Of a stretch of 52,833 nucleotides of DNA, positions 11,386 to 20,088 are shown one piece after another; position 1 is the first letter of the stretch; each line of letters starts with the position of its first letter. Origin of the DNA: Methanobacteriota archaeon. Its GTDB lineage: Archaea; Thermoplasmatota; Poseidoniia; Poseidoniales; Thalassarchaeaceae. Location of the stretch: positions 1 through 52,833 of the forward strand of contig BPDA01000007.1 of the NCBI GenBank assembly GCA_019654055.1. The letters are read 5' to 3'. The notes under the pieces are model-generated. The model ran no database searches. It saw only the letters and a list, made by a program, of their open reading frames with translations, and was not told the origin of the DNA. Made by a program: the position numbers and the translations under genes.

Positions 11386-12027
11386 ATGTCTGAGACATCC
11401 ACTATCGCAGTCGGTGGGATGACCTGCACGGGCTGCTCTGGCCGCGTGAGAGACTCCTTGGAGGCTCTGGATGGAGTTCTGAGCGCTGATGTATCTCACG
11501 AGACCGGGCAGGCTGTGGTTTCGCACTCGGGGACGGGACGCGAAGCAATGCTCGCGGCGATTACCGGCGCGGGCTACATCGCCGACGGGGCCAGTGCCGA
11601 CTTCAACTGGGGGGACGGAGAAGTCTGGAGGAAGTCCGCGAACAACACGAAGTGGTGCCTAATCGGTTGCAGCATTGGCGATTTCGGAACCATAGCAGCT
11701 TTCCAGTTTGTATTCACTGAATCGGGATGGAGTCCGATGATGATTATGGCGCTGGCCATGTTCAACGGAATTATGACTTCAATCGCCCTTGAAACTGCCA
11801 TCCTATCGGCTCAGATGGCACTGAATGAGGCATTCCGGGTGGCAATCGGAATGTCATTGATTTCCATGCTCTCGATGGAAGCGGCGATGAATATCGTCGA
11901 CCTTGTATTGACTGGAGGGGCCAAACTGACTTGGTGGGTCATTGTCCCAATGCTTGTCGCAGGCTTCCTGACACCTTGGCCCTACAACTACTGGCGGCTG
12001 AAGAAGTACAATGCAGCGTGCCACTGA
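11386..12027 (+). CDS. Heavy-metal-associated (HMA) domain fused to a DUF4396-type membrane domain
   Basis: The N-terminal ~70 residues form an HMA domain with GMTCTGC (Cys14, Cys17), a copper/zinc-type metal-binding loop. The remaining ~140 residues are a polytopic membrane domain with CLIGCSIGDFG, a helix rich in Met (MMIMALAMFNGIM) and a terminal WPYNYWRLKKYN, as in DUF4396 proteins. It is likely a membrane metal-handling protein that accepts metal on the HMA domain; transport has not been shown for this family. The track starts at TTG 11380. I prefer the ATG at 11386, which fits the upstream TATA-like element. The membrane part is more AT-rich than the HMA part. Confidence 0.75.
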   Translation: MSETSTIAVGGMTCTGCSGRVRDSLEALDGVLSADVSHETGQAVVSHSGTGREAMLAAITGAGYIADGASADFNWGDGEVWRKSANNTKWCLIGCSIGDFGTIAAFQFVFTESGWSPMMIMALAMFNGIMTSIALETAILSAQMALNEAFRVAIGMSLISMLSMEAAMNIVDLVLTGGAKLTWWVIVPMLVAGFLTPWPYNYWRLKKYNAACH

Positions 12028-12042
12028 ATTGGGGGAAGATTC

Positions 12043-12825
12043 ATGCAAGATTGGGACCAATTAAGCAAGGAGATTGTCCATTGGATTAAGCAGTATGCAG
12101 AGAGCAATCAAATCACCTCCCTGATAGTAGGAGTTTCAGGAGGTATCGACTCCGCCGTGACCTCAACCCTCTGTGCAAAAACTGGTTTGAATACCATCGT
12201 TCTAAACATGCCAATCCATCAAGACACCTCTCAGTATGATCTCTCCAATCGGCATATTGACTGGTTACGGAGTAATTGGGGAAATGTGGAAAGTCATATT
12301 ATCGATCTTTCCGAAACTTTCACTACCTTCGATAATGAAGTTGGAGAATGTAAATCCAATCTTACTCTGGCAAATGCTAAGGCTAGACTAAGGATGACAA
12401 CATTGTATCATTTTGCAGGTTTGACCAATGGGATAGTAGTTGGAACTGGGAACAAGGTAGAGGATTTTGGAGTGGGCTTCTTCACCAAGTACGGCGATGG
12501 CGGGGTCGACATCTCCCCTATCGCTGATTTGTACAAGTCCGAGGTGTATGCGCTAGCCGATGCATTGGGAGTGGTCAAGGAGATACAGGACGCCGCACCG
12601 ACGGATGGACTCTGGGACGACGGTAGGACCGACGAGGACCAGATGGGCGCGACCTACGAAGAACTGGAATGGGCCATGCAGGAGGCAGAAAATCCCTCTA
12701 GTGGTAGCATGACTGATAGGCAGAAGGAAGTGGTGGCAATCTACGAGAGGCTGCACAATGCCAATTCACACAAGATGAATCCAATTCCCGTGTTCAGTAG
12801 GTCGAAAATCACCAAGGGAACCTGA
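12043..12825 (+). CDS. nadE: NH3-dependent NAD+ synthetase
   Basis: A 260-residue amidating ligase that converts nicotinic acid adenine dinucleotide to NAD+ using ATP and ammonia. The PP-loop ATP site is SGGIDSAV (residues 32-39). The substrate region GTGNKVEDFGVGFFTKYGDG and the SPIADLYKSEVYALA helix are typical. There is no glutaminase domain, so it depends on free ammonia. A purine-rich GGGGGAAG precedes the ATG by about six bases. The first ~450 bases are AT-rich while the rest matches the GC-rich genome, an unusual internal shift. The 3' end overlaps the convergent membrane gene by 17 bases. The window also encodes nadM, which makes the dinucleotide. Confidence 0.93.
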   Translation: MQDWDQLSKEIVHWIKQYAESNQITSLIVGVSGGIDSAVTSTLCAKTGLNTIVLNMPIHQDTSQYDLSNRHIDWLRSNWGNVESHIIDLSETFTTFDNEVGECKSNLTLANAKARLRMTTLYHFAGLTNGIVVGTGNKVEDFGVGFFTKYGDGGVDISPIADLYKSEVYALADALGVVKEIQDAAPTDGLWDDGRTDEDQMGATYEELEWAMQEAENPSSGSMTDRQKEVVAIYERLHNANSHKMNPIPVFSRSKITKGT

Positions 12826-13360
12826 TGGACCAGATTACAAGATCGTTGACAATGCACTGCACAGCCAGCATCGCAGCCCCCAGTATCATCAGTTCTGAAC
12901 TATTTACTCCGTCTTGGTACGCTCCGTAAGCCAGCAGTCCCATCATCACGTTCCCAACCGATACTAGAAACAGTATGCCAATCACCAATATAGGCGTCCA
13001 GGAATAGTCGTTGGCTAGGTGGAATATCGTGCTCTCAATCCACAAGGCAGAGGGAATCAGCACGAGCAGAAACGCCAGAAGGAGCCTGTTCATTCCAGAC
13101 CCGTCGGACTCGCCCCAAGGCCATCTGAGGGCCTCTAGGGCGGAGACTTCCATTTGGAACAGAGCAATCCACCAGAACATCAGGTATCCCGCGGCAGCTA
13201 CGAACATGAACGGGACGATGTAGGTCTGCCACGATGACGGGATGCCACCCCATAGCGCCATCCTATCCTCAGCATGTGATATCCCGTAGGCGTAAGAAAC
13301 TAGGACGAGAGGACCTAGGACCAAGGTCGCAACCAGGATGAACTCTCTAGTTATCTCCAT
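12809..13360 (-). CDS. Polytopic membrane protein, unknown function
   Basis: 183 residues with about five hydrophobic helices: near 8-25, 45-68, a third around 92-112, then 120-142 and 150-175. It has a short hydrophilic loop RWPWGESDGSGMN. I do not recognise the family. The ATG at 13360 lies about 27 bases from CATATTATG on the minus strand, a plausible TATA box, suggesting a leaderless message. An imperfect 7-bp hairpin with a 3-base loop (CCATAGT-GCG-ACTACGG, 13357-13373) straddles the start. It follows the ZIP gene on the same strand with a 42-base gap. Confidence 0.65.
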   Translation of the reverse strand: MEITREFILVATLVLGPLVLVSYAYGISHAEDRMALWGGIPSSWQTYIVPFMFVAAAGYLMFWWIALFQMEVSALEALRWPWGESDGSGMNRLLLAFLLVLIPSALWIESTIFHLANDYSWTPILVIGILFLVSVGNVMMGLLAYGAYQDGVNSSELMILGAAMLAVQCIVNDLVIWSIRFPW

Positions 13361-13402
13361 AGTGCGACTACGGAGATTCCGTTCATAATATGCTGTCGTT
13401 GC

Positions 13403-14560
13403 CTAGTGACCGTGCTCGATTAGCCCAGCAGCATCAGCCCCGTACAGCACCAGGACCATCAGCACCACTCCGATGAGCACGTTCTTCAGCGCCTCACGAC
13501 CGGTCTCGGGGTTGTGAATATCGGGCAAGGTGTCCACTGTAGCCACATACAGGAAGGTACCTGCAGCGAATAGCATCGCCAGCGCGATGAGATGCCCGTC
13601 TAGACCTTCCAGAGCGTAGAACGAGACCATAATCATCACAGGCGTAGCAAGTGCGAACAACAAAACATCCCTGATGGAGTCGTTCCTGTTCTCTCTCTCG
13701 TGCATTGAGAATACACCCAAGCTGAAAGCAGCCGGGACCTTGTGAATCAGAACTGCCATTGCGACCAAGGCGGTGACCGCCTCTGATGCGCCCGCAGCAG
13801 CAGATCCGATTGCCAACCCATCAGCCGCAGAATGCAGAGACAATCCGAGGACGAGAAGCCAGGGCGCTGCCCCGTGATGCACATGCTCGTGTCCGTGTTC
13901 GTCATGGTGGTCATGATGTTCTTCGTGTATTGCATGGCCCATACCAGATCCTTCTAGAATCAACATCATGATGAATCCAGCCAGTATGGCTGCTCCGATG
14001 ATTAGATTCTCAAGATTCTCTTCTTCATCTCCATGACTCTCTTCATGAACATGAGATGTAATCAGTTCCTCTATCTCCTCAATACCGGTCGAGGCATTGA
14101 TTTCTCCAGACTCGACTTCCTCTATGACATGCTCAATACCTTCAGACAGGGACTCCTCTGATTCCCCCTCATCATGTGAGTCTTCATCCTCTTCGTGGCC
14201 ATCATGCTCATCCTCATCATGTCCTCCCATGAGTCCCTCTATCTCTTCGATGGCCTCAGATGCATCGATGTCGCCATGCTCTAGTTCTAGGATTACTAGA
14301 GCCACGGATCCAGCTAGTGCATCCTCGTCGCCGTGCTCGTCATGACCGTGTTCATCGTGACCCCCTGTAGCCAACTCGAAACCTTCTGGAACTACAACGA
14401 GAAGGGCGGAGGCCAACAGAATCCCGGATGCGATACCCGTGATTCTTTTGAGAGTCTCTGGATCCTCCTTAATTTTACTGAATATTGGGAATAGACCTCC
14501 TATGAGGGCCAATATCAGAGTTAGTGCTGCTAGTTCGATAGGGGCGCTTGCTGCTGCCAT
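13403..14560 (-). CDS. ZIP-family divalent metal transporter with long His/Asp/Glu-rich duplicated loop
   Basis: 385 residues. ZIP signatures are HSAADGLAIG and HKVPAAFSLG, the paired transmembrane metal-site helices for Zn/Fe/Mn-type uptake. Between the second and third helices is a large loop with GHDEHGHDEHG, GHDEDEHDGHEEDED and HVHEESHGDEEE clusters, followed by HEEHHDHHDEHGHEH before the next helix. Inside the loop a unit of about 45 residues is repeated (HGDIDASEAIEEIEGL versus SGEINASTGIEEIEEL). Such loops usually sense or buffer metal in ZIP proteins. The gene is divergent from a NikR-like regulator with 63 bases between starts, and an A/T-rich TATA-like stretch lies ~25 bases upstream. 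Confidence 0.9.
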   Translation of the reverse strand: MAAASAPIELAALTLILALIGGLFPIFSKIKEDPETLKRITGIASGILLASALLVVVPEGFELATGGHDEHGHDEHGDEDALAGSVALVILELEHGDIDASEAIEEIEGLMGGHDEDEHDGHEEDEDSHDEGESEESLSEGIEHVIEEVESGEINASTGIEEIEELITSHVHEESHGDEEENLENLIIGAAILAGFIMMLILEGSGMGHAIHEEHHDHHDEHGHEHVHHGAAPWLLVLGLSLHSAADGLAIGSAAAGASEAVTALVAMAVLIHKVPAAFSLGVFSMHERENRNDSIRDVLLFALATPVMIMVSFYALEGLDGHLIALAMLFAAGTFLYVATVDTLPDIHNPETGREALKNVLIGVVLMVLVLYGADAAGLIEHGH

Positions 14561-14570
14561 ATCGCCGCCG

Positions 14571-14603
14571 ATTGATAATACATATATAAAAAATGTTATT
14601 AAT
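14571..14603. promoter_or_regulatory. Divergent promoter with candidate operator: ATTGATAA-N17-TTATTAAT
   Basis: An inverted repeat (7 of 8 positions complementary) flanks the TATA-like stretch CATATATAAAAAATG in the 63-base gap between the ZIP transporter and the NikR-like regulator. Two short arms with a long centre resemble the spaced half-sites bound by NikR dimers. Occupancy would cover the promoter of both genes. The site is A/T-rich, so chance symmetry is possible. Confidence 0.4.
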
Positions 14604-14623
14604 TCTGAGTACCTAGGACTGCC

Positions 14624-15049
14624 ATGAGCAGAGTAATTTCGTTCAGTGGAGACAGGGAGTTCGCACGCAGATTGGACTCCATGATAGAGAATTCAGGCTA
14701 CAAGAACAGAAGCATGTTCCTCAGGGACGCCAGCCTGCACTTCGCGGATGCAAATCGCGGCGGCGACCTGAGTACGATGGACGCAGATTCGGTCACCGAG
14801 GGAGTGCTGGTGATATTCTACCAGCACGGAGTGGAGAGTAAGATCCTGGATATCAGGCACTCCCACTCAATCCAGGTCTCTTCCTACAATCACAACTGCT
14901 TGACTGAGAGCCATACTTGCGTGGACACCATGCAAATCAGAGGCGAGGCAGGATCAGTCAAGGAAATCTTCGAGAGACTCAAGAATACCAATGACGTCGA
15001 CAGGGTATCCTTCGTCTCCGCACCCCTGCGCGAAGCAGGATGCTGCTGA
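14624..15049 (+). CDS. NikR-like ribbon-helix-helix metalloregulator with altered ligand set
   Basis: 141 residues. The N-terminal ~45 residues fit a ribbon-helix-helix DNA-binding domain (RVISFSGDREFARRLDSM, then KNRSMFLRDA). The C-terminal part aligns with the NikR ACT-like metal domain: ILDIRHSHSIQVSSY matches the region of the first His ligand, HTCVDTMQIRG the last Cys ligand (Cys99), and EIFERLKNTNDVDRVSF the final helix and strand. Where classical NikR has HxH, this protein has HNC (His90, Cys92), and it ends in GCC. The metal may therefore not be nickel. Divergent placement beside a ZIP transporter suggests it represses metal uptake. Confidence 0.75.
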   Translation: MSRVISFSGDREFARRLDSMIENSGYKNRSMFLRDASLHFADANRGGDLSTMDADSVTEGVLVIFYQHGVESKILDIRHSHSIQVSSYNHNCLTESHTCVDTMQIRGEAGSVKEIFERLKNTNDVDRVSFVSAPLREAGCC

Positions 15050-15111
15050 ATGTCTGCCAGCCGAGGTCGAGCCTGCGTCGCATTGAAGGAGCGACGCTAT
15101 GACCAAGTGAT

Positions 15112-16417
15112 GTGGAAATACCCTCGCAACTTGAGTCGATGCTCACCGGCTCGATGGGGTCGACCAAACAGAAAGCGGCCCGGTTGGTCGTCGACTTGGC
15201 ATCTACTGCGGGTGCAACGGAGTTCATCGAGGTCGAGAACGCCCACGTTTCAGGCGTGAGCGTAATCACAGGCGGGCACGGACTCAGACGTTTCCTATCC
15301 GACCTGTCTGGTGACCCCGAAGGCAAGGTGGCAATTCCCACCACTCTCAACTCGGGGGGGTGCGACCACCAGAGGATGGAAAGGAGATGGGCATAGACCA
15401 TCCCGACTTCCTCGAGCAGCAGTTCGAGATTGTTCACGCCTACTCCGAGCTCGGAATAGACACTATCCTCTCGTGCACGCCCTACGACCGAGGTATCGAG
15501 GCGGACGAAGGCATCGGCTCTTGGGCCGAGTCCAACGCAGTTTGCTTCTCCAATTCCTACACCTCGCTCGTGACCAACAGGGAGTCGGGCCTGTCCGCAT
15601 TGGCTACCGCACTCACCGGCTGGGCTCCTAGATGGGGCTTGCATCTCGCTGAGAACAGAGTCCCGAACATCCTCGTGAAGGTGGAGTGCACTATGGCCGA
15701 CTCCACCGACTGGAGCATCCTCGGGGACTGGATAGGCAAGCAGATTAGGCCTGAGTGGGGCCTGCCTTGGGGCCCGATGCCACGAATCACAGGGCTCCCG
15801 GAATGGGCCAGCTTCGAGATGCGCAAGGCGCTGACCGCAGCAGCCGCGAACTATGGTTGCCCCATGCTATGGGCAGATGGCCACACAATCGAAGCGCCCG
15901 AGGTGGGGAGCTATCAGGGAGAGTTGACGTTCACCGAGGACAATCTGGCCGAGCGCTACCGTGAACTCTCGCCTAAGGGCAGGTCGACCTCGTCGTCATC
16001 GGATGCCCCCAAGCCAGCGTCGGCGAGGCTCGCGCGACTGCTGCGGCAGTAAGGGCTAGGATGGAGCTGGGTGAGGCCATCCCGGACCAGCGCCTTGGAT
16101 CTTCATGAGCGGCCACAACCACGATCTAATCTCGGCGGACGGTACTCTCGACGTGCTGGAGGAGGCGGGAGCCCTAGTGCTGCGTGACACTGCCCCGAGG
16201 TCACCCCGTACAACCGCACCCGCTACAACCACCTGCTGACCAACTCTCTGAAGGCCGAGCACTACCTGACCAGCGGACTCAACAGGATGCCTACCAGCGT
16301 CGCCACCATTGAGCAATGCGTGGCCCACGCCTTCGACCCGACACTCGTGTCCGGCGAGCGCCCGGTGCTGAGCTCCAAAGCAGCGATGCCGATGCCGTCC
16401 GCGAAGCCCCAGCGTAG
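15112..16417 (+). CDS. Phosphomevalonate dehydratase large subunit (aconitase X, DUF521) (about four frameshifts)
   Basis: The catalytic AcnX subunit, which in archaea dehydrates (R)-5-phosphomevalonate to trans-anhydromevalonate 5-phosphate. From the GTG at 15112: MEIPSQLESMLTGS, ENAHVSGVSV, TLNSGG, LSCTPYDRGIEADEGIGSWA, ESNAVCFSNSYTS, LHLAENR, VIGCPQASVGEA, FMSGHNHD, DTCPEVTPYNR and TNSLKAEHY. Three Cys (about 121, 298 and 360) sit where an iron-sulfur cluster could be held. Breaks occur at a G7 run near 15354, near 15980, near 16095, at 16192 (a lost base in DTC) and probably near the C-terminus. The end is placed at TAG 16415-16417, giving about 435 residues. Bacterial relatives in the same family dehydrate hydroxyprolines; the adjacent subunit and archaeal context favour mevalonate. 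Confidence 0.8.
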
Positions 16418-16853
16418 TGGGAGTATGCCTCCGACGGGAGCGGAATACCAAGCCAGAGCGAGTGGACCGTTTCAGGAAAGGCGTTGGTTACCGACGTCCC
16501 AATCACCTACCTCGGATACGCAACCGCGATAGCGGCACCGTCGAGGAGCCCGGCCACCCGTTGGACGGGAAAACCATCGAGGACACTGTGCTAATCTACC
16601 CCAAGGGCTCCGGCTCCACCGTCGCGCCTTTCGTGCTAATGGGACTGGTCTATTCCGGCAGGGGCCAATCGCGATAGTCAATAGCGACGTATGCCCGCTC
16701 ACATGCCGGCAGCCTCGTTGCTCGGAGTGCCCTACGCCCACGGCTTCGGCTCCGATCCCACGATGGGGGGTCAACACGGGGGACGAAGTTGAGATATCTC
16801 TGAGCGGTGGTGTGACGACCCTGAGGGTCGTCAGTAGGGCAGGAGAGGATTGA
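16417..16853 (+). CDS. Phosphomevalonate dehydratase small (swivel) subunit, DUF126 (about three frameshifts)
   Basis: Recognised across frames: WTVSGKALVTDVPITYLGY, RDSGTVEEPGHPLDGKTI, LIYPKGSGSTVAPFVLMGL, GPIAIVNSD, MPAASLLGVPYAHGFG and VEISLSGGVTTLRVVSRAG. This is the swivelling domain that closes over AcnX; the Ser-rich GSGST turn corresponds to the position proposed to supply a catalytic serine. Breaks lie near 16510, 16670, 16723 and 16768. It appears to start at the end of the large subunit (TAGTG) and its TGA overlaps a downstream ATG. A two-subunit arrangement is the archaeal form, but a fused protein cannot be ruled out because the junction is frameshifted. Confidence 0.75.
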
Positions 16854-16859
16854 TGACTC

Positions 16860-16876
16860 CCGGTGCTTCGCACCGG
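16860..16876. other. Perfect 7-bp inverted repeat with 3-base loop at the tgtA start
   Basis: CCGGTGC-TTC-GCACCGG. It overlaps the region between the small dehydratase subunit and tgtA and includes the GTG at 16863. If transcribed it would form a stable hairpin just before the GTG at 16881. Confidence 0.5.
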
Positions 16877-19005
16877 TTCCGTGTCTGAGCGAGCCGACCC
16901 CGAACCATGCCGGGAGCAGGACCTGGGCTTGTTCGAGGTTATAGTCCGAGATGGCGCCGCACGGATAGGACGGCTGCATACAGCACACGGTCATCTAAAC
17001 ACGCCAGCCCTGCTCCCTGTGGTAAACCCCGAACCTGAGGACTATCGAGCCACGCGAGATGTGGGAGAGGTATGGCGTAGACGCTCTAATTACCAACTCG
17101 TACGTCATCTGGAAGCACGACGACCTTAGGGAGACAGCGCTGGCGGATGGCATTCACTCGATGCTCGACTTCCCGGGAGTGGTGGTCACCGATTCAGGCA
17201 CCTTCCAGTCATACGTCTACGGCGATGTTGAGGTAGGGGTCTCTGAGATAGTCGAGTTCCAGCGTGACATAGGCGTCGATATCGGAACCATGTTGGATGT
17301 ATTCGGCCGCCCCGACATGAGTCGGGAGGAGCTCGAGGAATGCGTCGATGAGACTGCACGGAGGGCCGAGCAATCCCTAGAATCGGCTGGTCCGGGAATG
17401 CTTCTGAACGGGCCCGTGCAAGGAGGTCTCCACGAGGATCTCAGGGCCAGCGCCGGCAATCTCATGGGCTCGGCCTCCAGTGAGTTCCGAGGATTCCCGT
17501 ACACCCCGTCGGAGGCATAGTACCGCTGATGGAGAAGCAGAGGTACAGGGAACTGTTCGAAATTCTGCTCGCTGTCAGATCCACGACCCCCTCTGACCGC
17601 CCAGTGCACCTGTTCGGATGCGGCCACCCGATGCTATTCCCGATGGCAATTGCCCTGGGTGCCGACCTGTTCGACAGCGCAGCCTATGCAATCTTCGCTC
17701 GCGACGACCGCATATTGTCTCCTCATGGGACCTTCAAGCTCGAGGGCCTGAATGAGTGGCCGATTCACTCTGCGACCTGTTCGGCCACACTCCCGAGCAG
17801 GTTCGCGAAATGGGTACCGAGGAGCGATCGACCCTACTCGCTCACCACAACCTCGAGATTACCCAGGCAGAACTCGCACGCTGCCGCGAGGCGATTCGCG
17901 ACAGTTCGATATGGCAGCTCGCAGAACGCCGAAGTCACGCCTCACCACACCTCAGGAATGCCTTCGAGTGGGTGCTTGAGCAATTCGAGGAAATCCCAGA
18001 CGGCCCTGTCGGAGACTCGGCCCTCGAACTACTGGCGTCGACAGACCCCTTGAGGAAGGGTGGAGAGAGACTCAGCGAAGACATCGGAGCGAGGCCATAC
18101 ATCCTGCATCTGCACGCCCTTCTATCCCTGAGGTGGAGGCCACCGGGATCCTGGTGGGATGGCTCAGGCTCAGGCCCTGAGAGGGTCGTTCTGATTGAGG
18201 GCACATCTCCTCCCTGGCGCCACTCCGCCATGGGGGCCGCTGTCACAGAACTGCTCGAGGAGCCTAGCAGCGTCGTCATGCTCTCGACCCCCCTCGGACC
18301 CATCCCGTTCAGCCTAGAAGACGTCTCCCCGTGGTGCCACCTCGACTGTCCCGAAGAGGTCTGGTCGGAAGCGTACGAAGATGAGGAAGTCAAGAGGCCC
18401 TATTCGAGATGGGCCTCGCAGACATCCCCCTCGTTCGCACCGGGCCGAGGGGGATTCCGGACTCCGACGATGTCGGTGCCGTGCGGGCTTGGCTCGACCG
18501 ATGTTCCGTGGTGGACAAGCTCTCCGTCCTATGCGGCGTCTCTCCTGCCGATGGCTGTAGTCTGACCGAGGGCATGGTATCCCGACGCTCTCGAACCGAC
18601 CGAGTGGGCAACGTTCTGCTGGGGGACGAGCACATCCTCTCACCAAGACTCTCTGACGGCGGCATCAGCCTCGCATTGGCCGGCGCCCGACGCCTGAACA
18701 CCCTCAACCCCTCTCCTCCTGCCCGCTTCGGCGAGCAGGTCGACGAGGTCTCGGACCACCCCGGGGTGCCACGCGTCTGGCTACTTGATGACGCCATCCC
18801 GTTCGTCGGCAGGGGCCGTAACGTGATGCACGGCTACGTGCTCGGTGCGGACCCTCATTTGACTCCTGGACAGCCTTGCTTGGTGGTCGACGGAAACGGC
18901 GCACTGGTGGCCCATGGCACAGCCTTGTCGACCGCGCGAGAGATGGCTCACCTCAAGAAGGGAGTCGCCGTCAGGGTGCGTGACGGGGCACTGAGGGAAG
19001 ATTAG
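16863..19005 (+). CDS. tgtA: Archaeosine tRNA-guanine transglycosylase with C-terminal PUA domain (about four frameshifts)
   Basis: About 710 residues, the archaeal length. It exchanges guanine-15 in the tRNA D-loop for preQ0, the first step to archaeosine. Landmarks: IGRLHTAHGHLNTPALLPVV, VTDSGTFQSYVYGD (nucleophile region), MLDVFGRPD, NGPVQGGLH, HLFGCGHPMLFPMAIALGADLFDSA, and a C-terminal PUA domain (IPFVGRGRNVMHGYVL, then PCLVVDGNGALVAHGTAL). The frame changes near 17040, 17510, 17755 and 18400, so the track splits it into four ORFs. The start may be GTG 16863 or GTG 16881. It follows the dehydratase genes with almost no gap. Confidence 0.88.
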
Positions 19006-19060
19006 ACGCACCTCGGGACGTGTCGGGGATTAGTTCAAGTGGCGTATTGCCAAGCGAAAG

Positions 19061-19080
19061 TCGACTCCTATAGGAGTCGA
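19061..19080. other. Perfect 20-bp palindrome upstream of the ABC export operon
   Basis: TCGACTCCTATAGGAGTCGA ends ten bases before the ATG at 19090. It sits where an operator or a 5' hairpin of the ABC operon would be expected; the TATA at its centre is also notable. Confidence 0.5.
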
Positions 19081-19089
19081 GGGTCGAAC

Positions 19090-20088
19090 ATGGACGGTGA
19101 AGGAGACTCGACTCCGATTATCACTGCTCGGAGCCTGGGCAAGATGTACGGCCCGCACATGGCCTTGGAAGACGTCAACCTCGAAATCCCTCCAGGGGCC
19201 GTGGGGGTACTCGGCCCTAATGGGGCCGGCAAATCGACTCTGTTCAAGTGTCTGCTCGGCCTGATAACCACCACCTCGGGGGAGGGAACCGTCCTAGGTT
19301 ACGACATCAGGACTGAGGGGGACAAGATCCGCTCTCGCATCGGCTACATGCCGGAGTACGACGCACTTGACCCCGACCTCTCAGCAATTGATCAGGTCCG
19401 GTACGCCGGAGAACTGGTGGGCATGAACCCGGCCCACGCCACCCGCAGGGCCCACGAGGTCCTGCAGTACGTGGGCCTGAAGGAACAGAGGTACAGGAAG
19501 ATAGAGACCTACAGCACGGGGATGAAGCAGGCCGCCAAGCTGGCCTGCGCCTTGGTCCACGACCCCGACGTGTTGATTTGCGACGAGCCCACCAACGGCC
19601 TCGACCAGAAGGCCCGCGAATTCATGTTGCAGACCCTGCGACGCACGGTGTCGGATGGCAATCGCTCCGTTCTGATGAGTAGCCACGTCATGGACGACGT
19701 GCAGGAGGTCTGCGAGAGGATAGTGATGATTCACAAAGGCAGGATTGTGGTGCAGCGCAGAATCGAGGACCTCGCTAGGCAGATTGAGCGCGAGATCGAA
19801 ATCTCGGTGTGGGGCGGTGCCAGTAGGATGCAGCAGGAGCTCGAGACGAGGGGCTTCAAGGTTCGCCGGCTTGGCAGGGTCCTGCGGGTGGACAGGGTCG
19901 ATGAAGGGACCACTAAGGAGGTCCTTGAGGCCGCAGTCTCTGCCAACGTCCAAGTCAGGCAAATGAGGGAGTACGAGCCTGATTTGGAGGACATTTTCCT
20001 GCTCATCATGGAAAGACTCGGTGCCGAGGTCAGGGGGACTTCGGATCTGATGACGACGGCTCACACGGGAGGTGACCGCGATGAGTGA
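19090..20088 (+). CDS. ABC-2 type exporter ATP-binding protein (system A)
   Basis: 332 residues from the ATG at 19090; the track's GTG start at 19039 would run through the palindrome and is less likely. Walker A is GPNGAGKST, the signature YSTGMKQ, Walker B VLICDEPTNGLD and the H-loop SSHVMDD. A C-terminal ~90-residue extension follows the nucleotide-binding fold (region of IEISVWGG and REYEPDLEDIFL), as in CcmA/NatA-type ATPases. It powers the membrane subunit encoded next. The last eight bases overlap the permease start (ATGAGTGA), indicating coupled translation. The substrate is unknown. Confidence 0.9.
   Translation: MDGEGDSTPIITARSLGKMYGPHMALEDVNLEIPPGAVGVLGPNGAGKSTLFKCLLGLITTTSGEGTVLGYDIRTEGDKIRSRIGYMPEYDALDPDLSAIDQVRYAGELVGMNPAHATRRAHEVLQYVGLKEQRYRKIETYSTGMKQAAKLACALVHDPDVLICDEPTNGLDQKAREFMLQTLRRTVSDGNRSVLMSSHVMDDVQEVCERIVMIHKGRIVVQRRIEDLARQIEREIEISVWGGASRMQQELETRGFKVRRLGRVLRVDRVDEGTTKEVLEAAVSANVQVRQMREYEPDLEDIFLLIMERLGAEVRGTSDLMTTAHTGGDRDE

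Noticed and set aside
19021-19090. tRNA-like stretch (GGGGATTAGTTCAAGTGG.. hairpin ..GGGTCGAACATGG)
   Set aside because: It has a D-loop-like word and a T-loop-like word, but no D stem partner, no acceptor pairing and no TTCGA in the T loop. The hairpin is better described as the palindrome before the ABC operon.
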